Positions 26,959 through 34,860 of a stretch of 61,895 nucleotides of DNA are shown piece by piece. Source of the DNA: Lysobacteraceae bacterium SCN 69-320 (GTDB lineage Bacteria > Pseudomonadota > Gammaproteobacteria > Xanthomonadales > Rhodanobacteraceae); the NCBI GenBank assembly GCA_001725155.1, contig MEFP01000024.1, positions 1 to 61,895 on the forward strand, written 5' to 3'. The position numbers were made by a program, and so were the translations under genes. Position 1 is the stretch's first letter, and every line of letters begins with the position of its first letter. The notes below the pieces were generated by a model, which ran no database searches, was not told the DNA's origin, and saw only the letters and a list, made by a program, of their open reading frames with translations.

Positions 26959-27029
26959 GGGCAAAAGGAGGCCAAGCATTGCGGCAGGCGTCGCGCCCGG
27001 CAAGCGCAGCCGCGTAGTATCGTCGCGCC

Positions 27030-27692
27030 ATGACCTTGCTGCCCCGCCTCGTCCTCATCGCCGCTGCCGCCCTGGCGGCCGGTCCGCTGGCCGCCGCCAC
27101 CAAGACCGCCTATCGCTGCACCGACGAGCACGGCGCGATCGCGTTCCAGGACAAGCCCTGTCGCGGCGACCAGAAGAGCCAGTCGTTCGAGTACGAACCC
27201 GCGCCGCCACCGCCGCCGGCCGATGCGCAGGAGCCGGTGCCGGAGGAGCCGACCGCCGCCGTCCCGCCTCCGCCCGAGCCGAGCAGCCTGCCGGCACCGC
27301 CGCCGCCGCGACCGCCGGCGCCGACCCTGTTCCGCTGCGTGCGCGCCGACAACGACAAGGTCTATTACAGCGAGACCGGCGAGACCCCGCCCTACCGGGT
27401 GCCGGCCGGCATACTCGGCCTGCCCGGCAGCCGGCCGGGAACGCCCGAGCACATGTCGGCACCGGAGGCCAACCGGCCCCCGGTATCCGAACCCGGCGGC
27501 GCCGACGCGCTCGCGGCGACCTATGTCGAAGTGCGCGACCGCTGCGAACGGCTGTCGCCGGCAGAAGCCTGCCGCGCCCTGCGCGCGCAGCTCGACGACA
27601 ACCTCTCGCGCCAACGCAACGTCGGCCAGGCGGAACGCACGGGCCTGAGCAGCGAGGCGCGCGTGCTCGCCGACAAGCTTGCCGGCTGCTGA
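27030..27692 (+). CDS. DUF4124 domain secreted protein with proline-rich linker
   Basis: A 220-residue protein with a signal peptide (about 1-24). Residues 27-46 hold the DUF4124 motif (YRCTDEHGAIAFQDKPC), common in periplasmic proteins of beta- and gammaproteobacteria. A proline/alanine/glutamate linker covers 56-100, followed by FRCVRADNDKVYYSETG, which resembles a second copy of the motif. The C-terminal part has three cysteines (DRCERL, EACRAL and the final Cys). Function unknown. The DnaA-box region begins just after its stop. Confidence 0.8.
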   Translation: MTLLPRLVLIAAAALAAGPLAAATKTAYRCTDEHGAIAFQDKPCRGDQKSQSFEYEPAPPPPPADAQEPVPEEPTAAVPPPPEPSSLPAPPPPRPPAPTLFRCVRADNDKVYYSETGETPPYRVPAGILGLPGSRPGTPEHMSAPEANRPPVSEPGGADALAATYVEVRDRCERLSPAEACRALRAQLDDNLSRQRNVGQAERTGLSSEARVLADKLAGC

Positions 27693-27699
27693 CGCAAAT

Positions 27700-28340
27700 T
27701 CGCGCAAACCGGCCGGATGCGAGCCGCAGCGCGGCCTGCGGCGATTCATCCACAGGCTTTTCCGCGCGCTTGTCCACAGCGGCTGTGGACAAGTCACAAC
27801 GACATTTATTTTTGTATATTTAAATATAAATAAACACCCGATCCGGCGACACTGAGCAAGATTTGCGCAAACCGGGCAGAGCCCGCACCGTTGCTCGCGC
27901 TGCGGCGCCTGTGCACAGACTTGTCACCACGCTTGTCCACAGCCCCTGTGGACAGCGCGCAGCCCGCTGGCGATTTCTTGCGCAAACCGGGCGGAAGCCA
28001 ACTGGCGCAAGGCCTGCAGCAATTCATCCACAGGCTTGTTCCGGGTAGTTTCCACAGCCGCTGTGGATAGACGGCGACGCGCTTCATCCACAGGCGCGCG
28101 CAGCACCTCGCGCCGCCGCAGCGATCAGGAATTGCGCAAAGCGGGCGCAGGCCGCGCCGTTGCTCGCGCTGCCGCGCCTGTGCACAGACTTGTCACCATG
28201 CTTGTCCACAGGCTCTGTGGATAGCGCAGACGGCCCTGGCGATTTCTTGCGCAAAGTGGGCGCGAGCCAGGCGGCCCAAGGCCTGCAGCGATTCATCCAC
28301 AGACTTGTGCGCGCGGTTTCCACAGACGCTGTGGACAGAG
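27700..28340. other. Origin-like region: DnaA-box cluster with AT-rich element
   Basis: Non-coding. I count 14 nonamers close to the DnaA box: TTGTCCACA at 27770, 27933, 28202 and reversed at 27784; TCATCCACA at 27746, 28024, 28084, 28293; CTATCCACA reversed at 28062 and 28216; CTGTCCACA reversed at 27947 and 28330; GTTTCCACA at 28048 and 28316. Many are paired face to face a few bases apart. An AT-rich stretch at 27803-27834 with a single G could serve as unwinding element. This is the layout of a bacterial oriC or a DnaA-titration locus. dnaA, dnaN, rpmH and gidA are not in the window, so the assignment rests on the boxes alone. Confidence 0.65.
27858..28340. repeat. 269-bp direct repeat within the DnaA-box region
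   Basis: The palindrome TTGCGCAA occurs at 27863, 27978, 28132 and 28247. The steps are 115, 154 and 115 bp, so 27863 to 28132 and 27978 to 28247 are both exactly 269 bp. Flanking sequence repeats too: GTTGCTCGCGCTG, CCTGTGCACAGACTTGTCACCA, CTGGCGATTTCTTGCGCAAA and AAGGCCTGCAGC each occur twice at this distance. The unit is present nearly twice (from about 27858 and about 28127). Confidence 0.8.
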
Positions 28341-28363
28341 ACCGCGATGCGATGTCCGCCGAC

Positions 28364-28590
28364 CGCGGGGTGCGGCGAGCGCAGCGAACCGCGACGTCGA
28401 GGTGTCCCTGTCCCGACAACTCCCTGTCGCAGGGATCGCACCCGGCACCGGGGGTTGCGGCACGCTCGCCGCAGACAGGCTTTGCTCGAGGCCGCTGGCG
28501 ATGCCAGGGCCGCGACATCGCTTCGATCGGGGCCGTTCGCGACCGGAAGACCGCGATGTTGCGGTTCGCTGCGCCCACCGCAATCTACGG
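28364..28590. repeat. Inverted pair of dispersed GCGAGCGCAGCGAACCGC-type repeats
   Basis: GGTGCGGCGAGCGCAGCGAA... at 28364-28394 recurs in reverse orientation at 28557-28590 (TTGCGGTTCGCTGCGCCCAC...), 162 bp apart. Sequences of this type are scattered through many Lysobacterales and pseudomonad genomes. Apart from this pair, the region between the DnaA boxes and ogt (28341-28712) shows no gene. Confidence 0.65.
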
Positions 28591-28712
28591 CGCGTTTTCA
28601 CCGATGCTGTGGACGGATGTCGCAGTCGGATCGACTCGCTCGTGCGAGGCATCAGCGCGCCGGCAATGGCCAGATGACTCGGCCGGTCAAAGCGAGAGGA
28701 CGAACCCGCCGA

Positions 28713-29225
28713 TTACGGCTGCAGCTCCAGCGGCGGCCGCGGCGCGTAACGGCGTTCGTGGTCGAGCAGCCAGCGCTTGGTCGGCAGGCCGCCGCCGAAG
28801 CCGGTCAGGTTGCCGTTGCTGCCGATCACACGGTGGCAGGGCACGATGATCGGCAGCGGATTGGCGCCGTTGGCGGCGCCGACGGCGCGGCTCGCGTTGG
28901 GCCGGTCGAGCCGGCGCGCGAGTTCGCCGTAGCTGATCGTCTCGCCGAGCGGAATCTCGCCGAGCGCATCCCAGACTTCGTGCTGGAACGGCGTGCCCTG
29001 GGCGTCGCGGGCGAAGTCCAGGGTCAGGCAGTCGCCGGCGAAATACGCCCGCAGCTGCGCCGTCGCTTCGGCCAGCCGCGCTGCGTCGCGCGGCAGGCCG
29101 ACCTCGGGCATGACCACGCGGCCGTTGTGCGGAAACTCGATGTTGCGCACGCCGCGCGGGCTTGCGATCAGCAGCAGCGGGCCGATCGGCGTATCGACGA
29201 CGTCATAGGCCAGATCCTCGTACAT
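28713..29225 (-). CDS. ogt: Methylated-DNA-[protein]-cysteine S-methyltransferase
   Basis: A 170-residue DNA repair protein that takes methyl groups from O6-methylguanine onto Cys130 in VPCHRVIG. Also seen: GETISYGELARRLDRPNASRAVG, with the DNA-binding helix and arginine finger, and NLTGFGGGLPTKRWLL. Length fits Ogt. It starts 21 bp after the alkA-like gene stops on the same strand, so both lesions (O6-methylguanine and 3-methyladenine) are handled by one likely operon. Confidence 0.95.
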   Translation of the reverse strand: MYEDLAYDVVDTPIGPLLLIASPRGVRNIEFPHNGRVVMPEVGLPRDAARLAEATAQLRAYFAGDCLTLDFARDAQGTPFQHEVWDALGEIPLGETISYGELARRLDRPNASRAVGAANGANPLPIIVPCHRVIGSNGNLTGFGGGLPTKRWLLDHERRYAPRPPLELQP

Positions 29226-29246
29226 AAGGTCTCCGTATCCGGGCGC

Positions 29247-30104
29247 TCAGGCCGCGCGCCAGAGCAACAGTACCGCATAGGCGCGGTAGGGCCGCCAGGG
29301 CTGGCTCGCGGCCTCCAGTTCCTTGACGCTGAGCGTGGTGCCCGGTCGCAGTACCTTGCGCAGGACGATGTCGCCGGCCGGAAATGCGTCGCTGTCGCGC
29401 AGCGCGCGCATGGCCATGTAGTGCGCCGTCCACGGGCCGATGCCGCGCACGGCCGTGCAGCGCGCGACGAACTGCGCGCCGCCCTGGGCCGGATCGAAAT
29501 CCACTGCGCCGCCGGCCACGGCGTCGGCCAGCGCGCGCAGGGTCGCGATGCGCGCGCCGGTCAGGCCGAGGCCGTCCAGATCGGCCGTGGTGAACGCGGC
29601 CGCCTCCGGAAACAGGCTGTGGCAAGGCTCCTCTTCCGCAGCGCCGGCAATGCGCGGCGCATGCCGCGCGACGATGCGCGAGGCGATCGTGCGCGCGGCG
29701 GCGACCGTGATCTGCTGGCCGAGCACGGCGCGCACGCCGAGCTCGAAACCGTCCCAGCAGCCCGGCACGCGGATGTCGCCGTGTTCGCGCAGCAGCGGGC
29801 CCAGGCGCGCGTCGCGCGCGAAGCAGCGGCGGATGCCGGCGCGCGGCGCGTCGAGATCGAACAGATGCCGCGAACGCGCCGCGACCTCGCTCGCGGCGGC
29901 CGGGTCCGCATGCTGCACGTCGAGCACGCCGCGAGCGAGATCGGCCTCCAGCCAGCCCGGCGTGCCGTTGAACGCGAAGCTGCGCCGGTAGCTGGTCGCA
30001 GTGATGTGTTCCACACCCGGAATCGCGCGGCGTGCGAAGAACGCAAGCACCGCCTCGGCCGGATAGCCCGGCGGCAGAGCGAGATCGAGGCGGATGGGCG
30101 GCAT
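29247..30104 (-). CDS. alkA: DNA-3-methyladenine glycosylase II
   Basis: A 285-residue glycosylase from the ATG at 30104 (an ATG at 30140 is possible). An N-terminal AlkA domain covers about 1-105. The helix-hairpin-helix and catalytic region reads TAVRGIGPWTAHYMAMRAL followed by GDIVLRKVL, with Asp in the position of AlkA Asp238. WDGFELGVRAVLGQQITVAAA is the conserved block before it. It removes alkylated purines. It lies between the SDR gene (47 bp) and ogt (21 bp). Confidence 0.92.
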   Translation of the reverse strand: MPPIRLDLALPPGYPAEAVLAFFARRAIPGVEHITATSYRRSFAFNGTPGWLEADLARGVLDVQHADPAAASEVAARSRHLFDLDAPRAGIRRCFARDARLGPLLREHGDIRVPGCWDGFELGVRAVLGQQITVAAARTIASRIVARHAPRIAGAAEEEPCHSLFPEAAAFTTADLDGLGLTGARIATLRALADAVAGGAVDFDPAQGGAQFVARCTAVRGIGPWTAHYMAMRALRDSDAFPAGDIVLRKVLRPGTTLSVKELEAASQPWRPYRAYAVLLLWRAA

Positions 30105-30151
30105 CGGCGCAGTCTGCCGGCGCGGGGGGGCGGCTGCCATCCGTTTCCTGC

Positions 30152-30931
30152 TCAGAAGCCGTAGCGCAGGAAGCCGCCGTCGACGGCGATGCATTCGCCG
30201 CTGACGTAGCTCGCCGCCGGCAGGCACAGGAAGGCCACGGCCGCGGCAACCTCTTCGGGCTCGCCGATGCGCGCCAGCGGCGTGCGCGCGAGCACCTCCT
30301 CCAGATAGTCCGGATCGGCCAGCGCCTGCTCGGAGCGCTGGGTGCGGATGTACCAGGGCGCGACCGCATTCACGCGTATGCCGTCGCCGGCCCATTCGCA
30401 GGCCAGGTTGCGCGTGAGCTGATGCAGCGCGGCCTTGGTCATGCCGTAGGGCGAGCCGGTGCGCACATGGGTCAGGCCCGACACCGAGCCGACGTTGACG
30501 ATGGCCGCAGCGCCGTGCTCGGCGAGCTGCGGATGCGCCAGCCGGCACAGCTCGAACGCACTGAACAGGTTGGTCTCGAACAGCGCGCGGTAGTCGTCCT
30601 CGGCATAGTCCAGCGTCGGCCGGGGCCGGTTGGTGCCGACGTTGTTGATCAGCACGGACAGGCTGCTGCCGCGGTCGACGATCCAGTCGAACAGTTCCAG
30701 CCGCTGCTCGCGTTCGGCCATGTCGCCGGCGAACGCGGCGATGTCCTGCTGCGGGAATTCGTCGGCCAGCTCGCCGCGCACGCCGTCCAGGTGCGCCTCG
30801 TCGCGGGCCACCAGCAGCACGTCGGCGCCGAGCCCGGCGAGTTCGCGCGCGCAGGCCAGGCCTATGCCCTTGCTGGCGCCGGTCACCAGCGCGGTGCGCC
30901 CGTCGAGTCGCCAGCGTGATGCGGTCGTCAT
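30152..30931 (-). CDS. Short-chain dehydrogenase/reductase (tropinone-reductase-like)
   Basis: A 259-residue classical SDR: cofactor motif TGASKGIG near residue 18, NNVG near 95, catalytic Ser in VGSVSGL near 148 and YGMTKAA near 161, ending with SGECIAVDGGFLRYGF. It resembles plant tropinone reductases, which is a common annotation for bacterial SDRs of unknown substrate. It is the first gene of the SDR-alkA-ogt run on the minus strand; a link to DNA repair is not obvious. Confidence 0.9.
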   Translation of the reverse strand: MTTASRWRLDGRTALVTGASKGIGLACARELAGLGADVLLVARDEAHLDGVRGELADEFPQQDIAAFAGDMAEREQRLELFDWIVDRGSSLSVLINNVGTNRPRPTLDYAEDDYRALFETNLFSAFELCRLAHPQLAEHGAAAIVNVGSVSGLTHVRTGSPYGMTKAALHQLTRNLACEWAGDGIRVNAVAPWYIRTQRSEQALADPDYLEEVLARTPLARIGEPEEVAAAVAFLCLPAASYVSGECIAVDGGFLRYGF

Positions 30932-31005
30932 GGCAGCGAGGCTCCGCTTGTTGTGGTTGGGATCGGGGCGCAGACTTTAGCGCAGCCCTCATCCTGGAGA
31001 AGCCG

Positions 31006-31221
31006 ATGATCCGCGTGACCCTGCTCGCCGCCGTCCTGCTGCTGCTCGGCGCCTGCGCCGCCGACGACAAGCCCGCCGCGCAGCAGACGCCGCCGCCGCG
31101 CCAGCCCACGGTCATAGATCCGCAGCTGCAGGCGCTGCAGCGCGCCAAGGCCGTGCAGGACACGGTCGATGCGCACAAGGCCGAAACCGACGCCAAGCTG
31201 CGCGAAGCCGAAGGTCAGTAA
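31006..31221 (+). CDS. Small lipoprotein of unknown function
   Basis: A 71-residue protein from the ATG at 31006 with GGAG ahead of it. The lipobox LLGAC puts the lipid anchor at Cys16. The mature chain has a proline/glutamine-rich start and a charged helix (QALQRAKAVQDTVDAHKAE) that could pair as a coiled coil. No family recognised. Confidence 0.7.
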   Translation: MIRVTLLAAVLLLLGACAADDKPAAQQTPPPRQPTVIDPQLQALQRAKAVQDTVDAHKAETDAKLREAEGQ

Positions 31222-31337
31222 CGCTCCTCACCCTACGCCGCCGCCGGGATCGCGCGCCGGGGCCATCGGTTACCATCGCCGCGCCCTGTCCGCCGCCGCA
31301 GCGGCGCGACAGTTCCGTCCACTCAGGAGACATGCAG

Positions 31338-32207
31338 ATGCTTTGGCAGAAAGGTCGACGCAGCGACAACGTCGTCTCGGCCGACGGCGGCGGCGGCCCG
31401 CGCCGTCTCGGCGGCGGTCCGGGACTGGGCATCGGCGGCATCATCATCGTCTTCCTGATCAGCTGGGCGCTGGGCAAGAACCCGCTGGAAATCCTCTCGC
31501 TGCTCAGCCAGGGCGACGGCGGCCCGGCGCCGCAGGCGCAGACCGAGCGCGCGCCCGAAGCGACCCAGACCAACGAATTCGTGCGCGCCGTGCTCGGCAG
31601 CACCGAAGACGTCTGGAGCCAGATCTACCGCGCGGCCGGCGGCCAGTACAAACAGCCGCGTCTCGTGCTGTTCCAGGGCGGCGTGAATTCCGCCTGCGGC
31701 ATGGCCAACTCGGCCGTCGGACCGTTCTACTGTCCGGGCGACCAGCAGGTCTATCTCGACACGAGCTTCTTCGACGAACTGTCGAACCGCTTCAAGGCCA
31801 GCGGCGACTTCGCCCGCGCCTACGTGATCGCGCACGAGGTCGGCCATCACGTGCAGAACCTCATGGGCGTCATGCGCAAGACCGAAGACATGCGCCGTCG
31901 CGGCGCACCGATGGAAGGCGCCGACGGCCTGTCGGTGCGGCAGGAACTGCAGGCCGACTGCTTCGCCGGCGTCTGGGCCAACCAGGCGCAGCGCCAGCTG
32001 CAGTGGCTGGAAGCCGGCGACGTGGAGTCGGCCCTGGCCGCAGCCACGGCGATCGGCGACGACAAGCTGCAGAAGCAGGCGCGCGGCTACGTGGTGCCCG
32101 ACTCCTTCACCCACGGCAGCTCGGCCCAGCGCGTGCGCTGGTTCCGCCAGGGTTTCCAGCGCGGCGACGTCAACGCCTGCGACACCTTCGGCCAGCAGCC
32201 GCTCTGA
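31338..32207 (+). CDS. ypfJ: Neutral zinc metallopeptidase, YpfJ family
   Basis: A 289-residue protein. Two ATGs lie in frame; the one at 31338 is preferred because AGGAG at 31325-31329 is eight bases upstream, against two for the ATG at 31332. One membrane helix (about 31-47, GIGGIIIVFLISWALG) anchors the chain. The zinc site is AHEVGHHVQ near residue 174, with the third ligand in ELQADCFAGVW; VYLDTSFFDEL precedes it. The family is conserved, but its substrate is not well defined. Confidence 0.93.
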   Translation: MLWQKGRRSDNVVSADGGGGPRRLGGGPGLGIGGIIIVFLISWALGKNPLEILSLLSQGDGGPAPQAQTERAPEATQTNEFVRAVLGSTEDVWSQIYRAAGGQYKQPRLVLFQGGVNSACGMANSAVGPFYCPGDQQVYLDTSFFDELSNRFKASGDFARAYVIAHEVGHHVQNLMGVMRKTEDMRRRGAPMEGADGLSVRQELQADCFAGVWANQAQRQLQWLEAGDVESALAAATAIGDDKLQKQARGYVVPDSFTHGSSAQRVRWFRQGFQRGDVNACDTFGQQPL

Positions 32208-32253
32208 ACCCGTCAGGCCGACCGTACTGACACCCGACCGCGCCGGACCGTCA

Positions 32254-32325
32254 CGGTCGCACCGCCAGCAGATCCGCACCGGCGCGGGGCCCCTGCAGTG
32301 GGGCAACTGCAGGGAGGTGCGACCG
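32254..32325. terminator. Nested hairpin between convergent genes
   Basis: CGGTCGCACC (32254-32263) pairs with 32316-32325, and inside it CCCTGCAGT (32291-32299) pairs with 32306-32314. The two-level hairpin lies between the stops of ypfJ and the lysoplasmalogenase-like gene. No T-run, so termination is likely but not certain. Confidence 0.5.
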
Positions 32326-32396
32326 GGGGGGGTCGCTGGCCTGACGCCGCCGGCACGGATCTGCTCCCCGAGTACGGAAAGCGGGCCGTTCCTGCC

Positions 32397-33074
32397 TCAC
32401 CCGCGACTTTGCCAGACCGACCGTCCGATCAGGAACTGGGCCAGCCAGTAGCTCGCCAGTACCCACAGCGCCGCATACGGCAGCGGCGTGTGAAAGCGGT
32501 CTATCGCCAGCAGCGCATCCGATACGACGAAACTGAGCCCGCCGATGGCTGCCGCGATCCGGCTGGCCGTAATCCGCTGCACGGCGACGACTGCGGCCTG
32601 CGCCGCCATCGTCGCGAGCGCCGCGACGTAGACCAGCACCGGCGCGCGCAGCGGCGCCGGCAGATGGCTCCAGAGCAGCAGCACCACGCCGGCCGCGAGC
32701 AGCGCATAAGCCGCGAACGGCCAGCGCAGCGGCGCCAGCGCGGCAAGCCGCGTGAATGCATACAGATAAGCCAGATGTGCGAGCAGGAAGCTCACGAGGC
32801 CGGCGACGAACAGATCCCGCGGCAGCATCAGCCAGATGTCGCCGAGGGTCGACAGCAGCAGGCCGGCGAGCACGGCGCGGCGGTAGGCCGGCTGCGCATC
32901 GACGGCGCGCCAGACCAGCAGCGCGACGAGCAGGGTCGCCGCGGGCTTGGCGAGGTAATGCAACGCGTGCAGCGGCGGCCACAGCGCCGCCACGATGGCC
33001 AGCGCGGCCACGACGGCGACGGACCAGGCCCAGCGCGGCGACGGCGCAGTGTTCGAGGGAACGGCGGCAGGCAT
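32397..33074 (-). CDS. Lysoplasmalogenase-like membrane protein (YhhN/TMEM86 family)
   Basis: A 225-residue inner-membrane protein from the ATG at 33074 with about eight hydrophobic segments. Family marks are LLLSTLGDIWLMLP near residue 78, with the conserved Asp, AHLAYLYAF near 100, and FVVSDALLAIDRF near 185. Animal TMEM86 proteins hydrolyse lysoplasmalogens; the bacterial role is less clear. Confidence 0.88.
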   Translation of the reverse strand: MPAAVPSNTAPSPRWAWSVAVVAALAIVAALWPPLHALHYLAKPAATLLVALLVWRAVDAQPAYRRAVLAGLLLSTLGDIWLMLPRDLFVAGLVSFLLAHLAYLYAFTRLAALAPLRWPFAAYALLAAGVVLLLWSHLPAPLRAPVLVYVAALATMAAQAAVVAVQRITASRIAAAIGGLSFVVSDALLAIDRFHTPLPYAALWVLASYWLAQFLIGRSVWQSRG

Positions 33075-33270
33075 GGCGAGGCTCCGGACACGACAGCCGC
33101 GCAGCCTAGGAGCGGGCGGGCCGATGCGCAACCGCCTCGACTCGCCGTCGGTCCGTCGACCGCCGGACACGCCGCCCGGCCGCAACGGCTCGGCGAACCG
33201 GCCGCGGCCTGATCCGTCGCCGGCTCGGTTTGCGTACATCATCGCGATACCGTCGCTGCCGGCCACCGCC

Positions 33271-33804
33271 ATGCTCGCCACCCTGCCCCTGCTGCTGTTG
33301 CCACTGTCGGCGACCGATACCGACTGCGCCGCGCTGTACCGGCAACACCGGCTCAGCGATCTGGACCTGCCCGTGGACCAGTTCGACCAGACCGAGGGCC
33401 GCGGCTTCCGCGTGCTCGCTGCGGCAGGCTGCATGCGCGAGGCCGGCGACCTGCTCGAAGCCTGGGCCGCGCGCCACGATCCGATACCGCGCAGCGTGCA
33501 TTGGCACATCGCGCAGATGCGCGCCGAGCACGACGACCGGCCGGCCGCGATCGCCGCGGCGCGGCGGGCGCTGGCGGCGCCGGAAGCCGCCGACGCCGTA
33601 TTCCGCTGGAACGACTATGTACTGGCGACGATCGCCTTCCTCGAACGCGACCGCAGCGCATTCGACCGCCATCGCGACGCGGTGGCCGCGGCAGCCGGCA
33701 GCCACGCCGGCAACGCGCTCAACCTGCAGCTGCTCGACAAGCTCGGCCGCCATTTCGACCTGGACTACCGCCAGGCGCAGCAGGCCGACCGCACGCCGCC
33801 GTAA
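33271..33804 (+). CDS. Secreted protein with helical repeats, unknown function
   Basis: A 177-residue protein from the ATG at 33271. A short signal peptide ends around ATDTD. The mature part is alanine-rich and helical, with TPR-like pairs (AAAGCMREAGDLLEAWAARH, MRAEHDDRPAAIAAARRAL, NALNLQLLDKLGRHFDLDY). Two cysteines may bond. A periplasmic scaffold is possible; the family is not recognised. Confidence 0.6.
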   Translation: MLATLPLLLLPLSATDTDCAALYRQHRLSDLDLPVDQFDQTEGRGFRVLAAAGCMREAGDLLEAWAARHDPIPRSVHWHIAQMRAEHDDRPAAIAAARRALAAPEAADAVFRWNDYVLATIAFLERDRSAFDRHRDAVAAAAGSHAGNALNLQLLDKLGRHFDLDYRQAQQADRTPP

Positions 33805-33825
33805 CGCGAGCGCCGTGCGCCGGCC

Positions 33826-34860
33826 TCAGCTCCAGCCCACGTCGACGACGAGACGGCCGCCGGAGCAAACGAGCCGTTCGGCGCGGATGTAGTCGCGCTC
33901 GCGCAGCGCCGACAGATCGGCCGGCCAATTCAATGGACGCTGCCAGCAGCGCAGCGCGAAGCCGCGTTCGACGAGAAACTGCAGCAGCGCCGGCAGTGCG
34001 ACGAGATCGAACTCGACTTTCAGATCCATGTCCGCCGGTACCACGCGGCGGTCGCCGGCGAGCCAGCGCGCGAGGCTGCCGCGCAACAGGGCGGGATGGC
34101 CGGCCGACTGTATCTCCTGCCACAGCGCCAGCGCCGCGGCGATGTCCAGCGGTTCGCGGCGGACCTCGGCGATCAGTGCATATTCGTGGCTGCGGTTGCT
34201 CTGCCATTGACCCGGCGCCAGTTCCGCCGCGTCGCGGCGATACAGCAGCACGCGTTCCTCGCGCAGCACGAACAGGCCGGCCAGCACGCGCGCGGCGTCC
34301 CAGGCCAGCGGCACGAAGCGGCCGTCCAGACGCAGATTCTCGGCCATCACGACGACCTGGCCGCCGGGCCTCATGCACTGCCGCACCGTGCGGAAGATCT
34401 CGTGCAACTGCTCGAGAAACGGCTCGTACTGCGTCTGCCCGTAGAGCTGCTGCGGCGACGCGTCCGGCGGCGCCGGCGCGCCGAAGTACGGCAGGCTGGT
34501 CAGGCACAGATCCACCGGCGGCAGTTGCTCGCGCAGGCTGCGCAGATCGCCGCTCAGCAGCTGCGCGCCGTCGGCATGCGCAAGCCGCAGCCGCTCGCGC
34601 GCGAGTCCGGCGCGCGCCGCATCCAGCTCGATGCCGATGCTGCGGCGTCCTTCGAGATGCGCCGCAAGCAGGGTCGTGCCGAAGCCGGCGAACGGATCGA
34701 GCACGAACCCGCCGGGCATGCAGAAATGACGCACGAACGGGCGCATCTGCTCGACCCAGCCGATGTCGCGGGCACCGAACGGGTCGCGCGCGCGCAACGC
34801 CGCCGGAAGGCGATGACGCGGATCTTCGTGCTCCAGCAGCAGCCAGCTGTTGCTATCCAC
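33826..34860 (-). CDS. DNA-methylase-like protein paired with a radical SAM protein
   Basis: A 344-residue protein starting at GTG 34860, inside the end of the radical SAM gene (8-bp overlap). SAM motif I is VLDPFAGFGTT at 53-63, followed by GRRSIGIELD; the catalytic-type motif IV is TSLPYF at 121-126, where DNA methylases of this group have TSPPY. Motif I comes before IV, the reverse of the common beta class. MAENLRLDGRFVPLAWD follows. The C-terminal 130 residues have no recognised domain. It may modify DNA, tRNA or another nucleic acid; the tight coupling to the radical SAM enzyme suggests a joint pathway. Confidence 0.75.
   Translation of the reverse strand: MDSNSWLLLEHEDPRHRLPAALRARDPFGARDIGWVEQMRPFVRHFCMPGGFVLDPFAGFGTTLLAAHLEGRRSIGIELDAARAGLARERLRLAHADGAQLLSGDLRSLREQLPPVDLCLTSLPYFGAPAPPDASPQQLYGQTQYEPFLEQLHEIFRTVRQCMRPGGQVVVMAENLRLDGRFVPLAWDAARVLAGLFVLREERVLLYRRDAAELAPGQWQSNRSHEYALIAEVRREPLDIAAALALWQEIQSAGHPALLRGSLARWLAGDRRVVPADMDLKVEFDLVALPALLQFLVERGFALRCWQRPLNWPADLSALRERDYIRAERLVCSGGRLVVDVGWS

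Noticed and set aside
27700-28340. CRISPR array in the repeat region
   Set aside because: Repeats are long (269 bp), palindromic nonamers are unequally spaced, there are no uniform repeat-spacer units and no cas genes.
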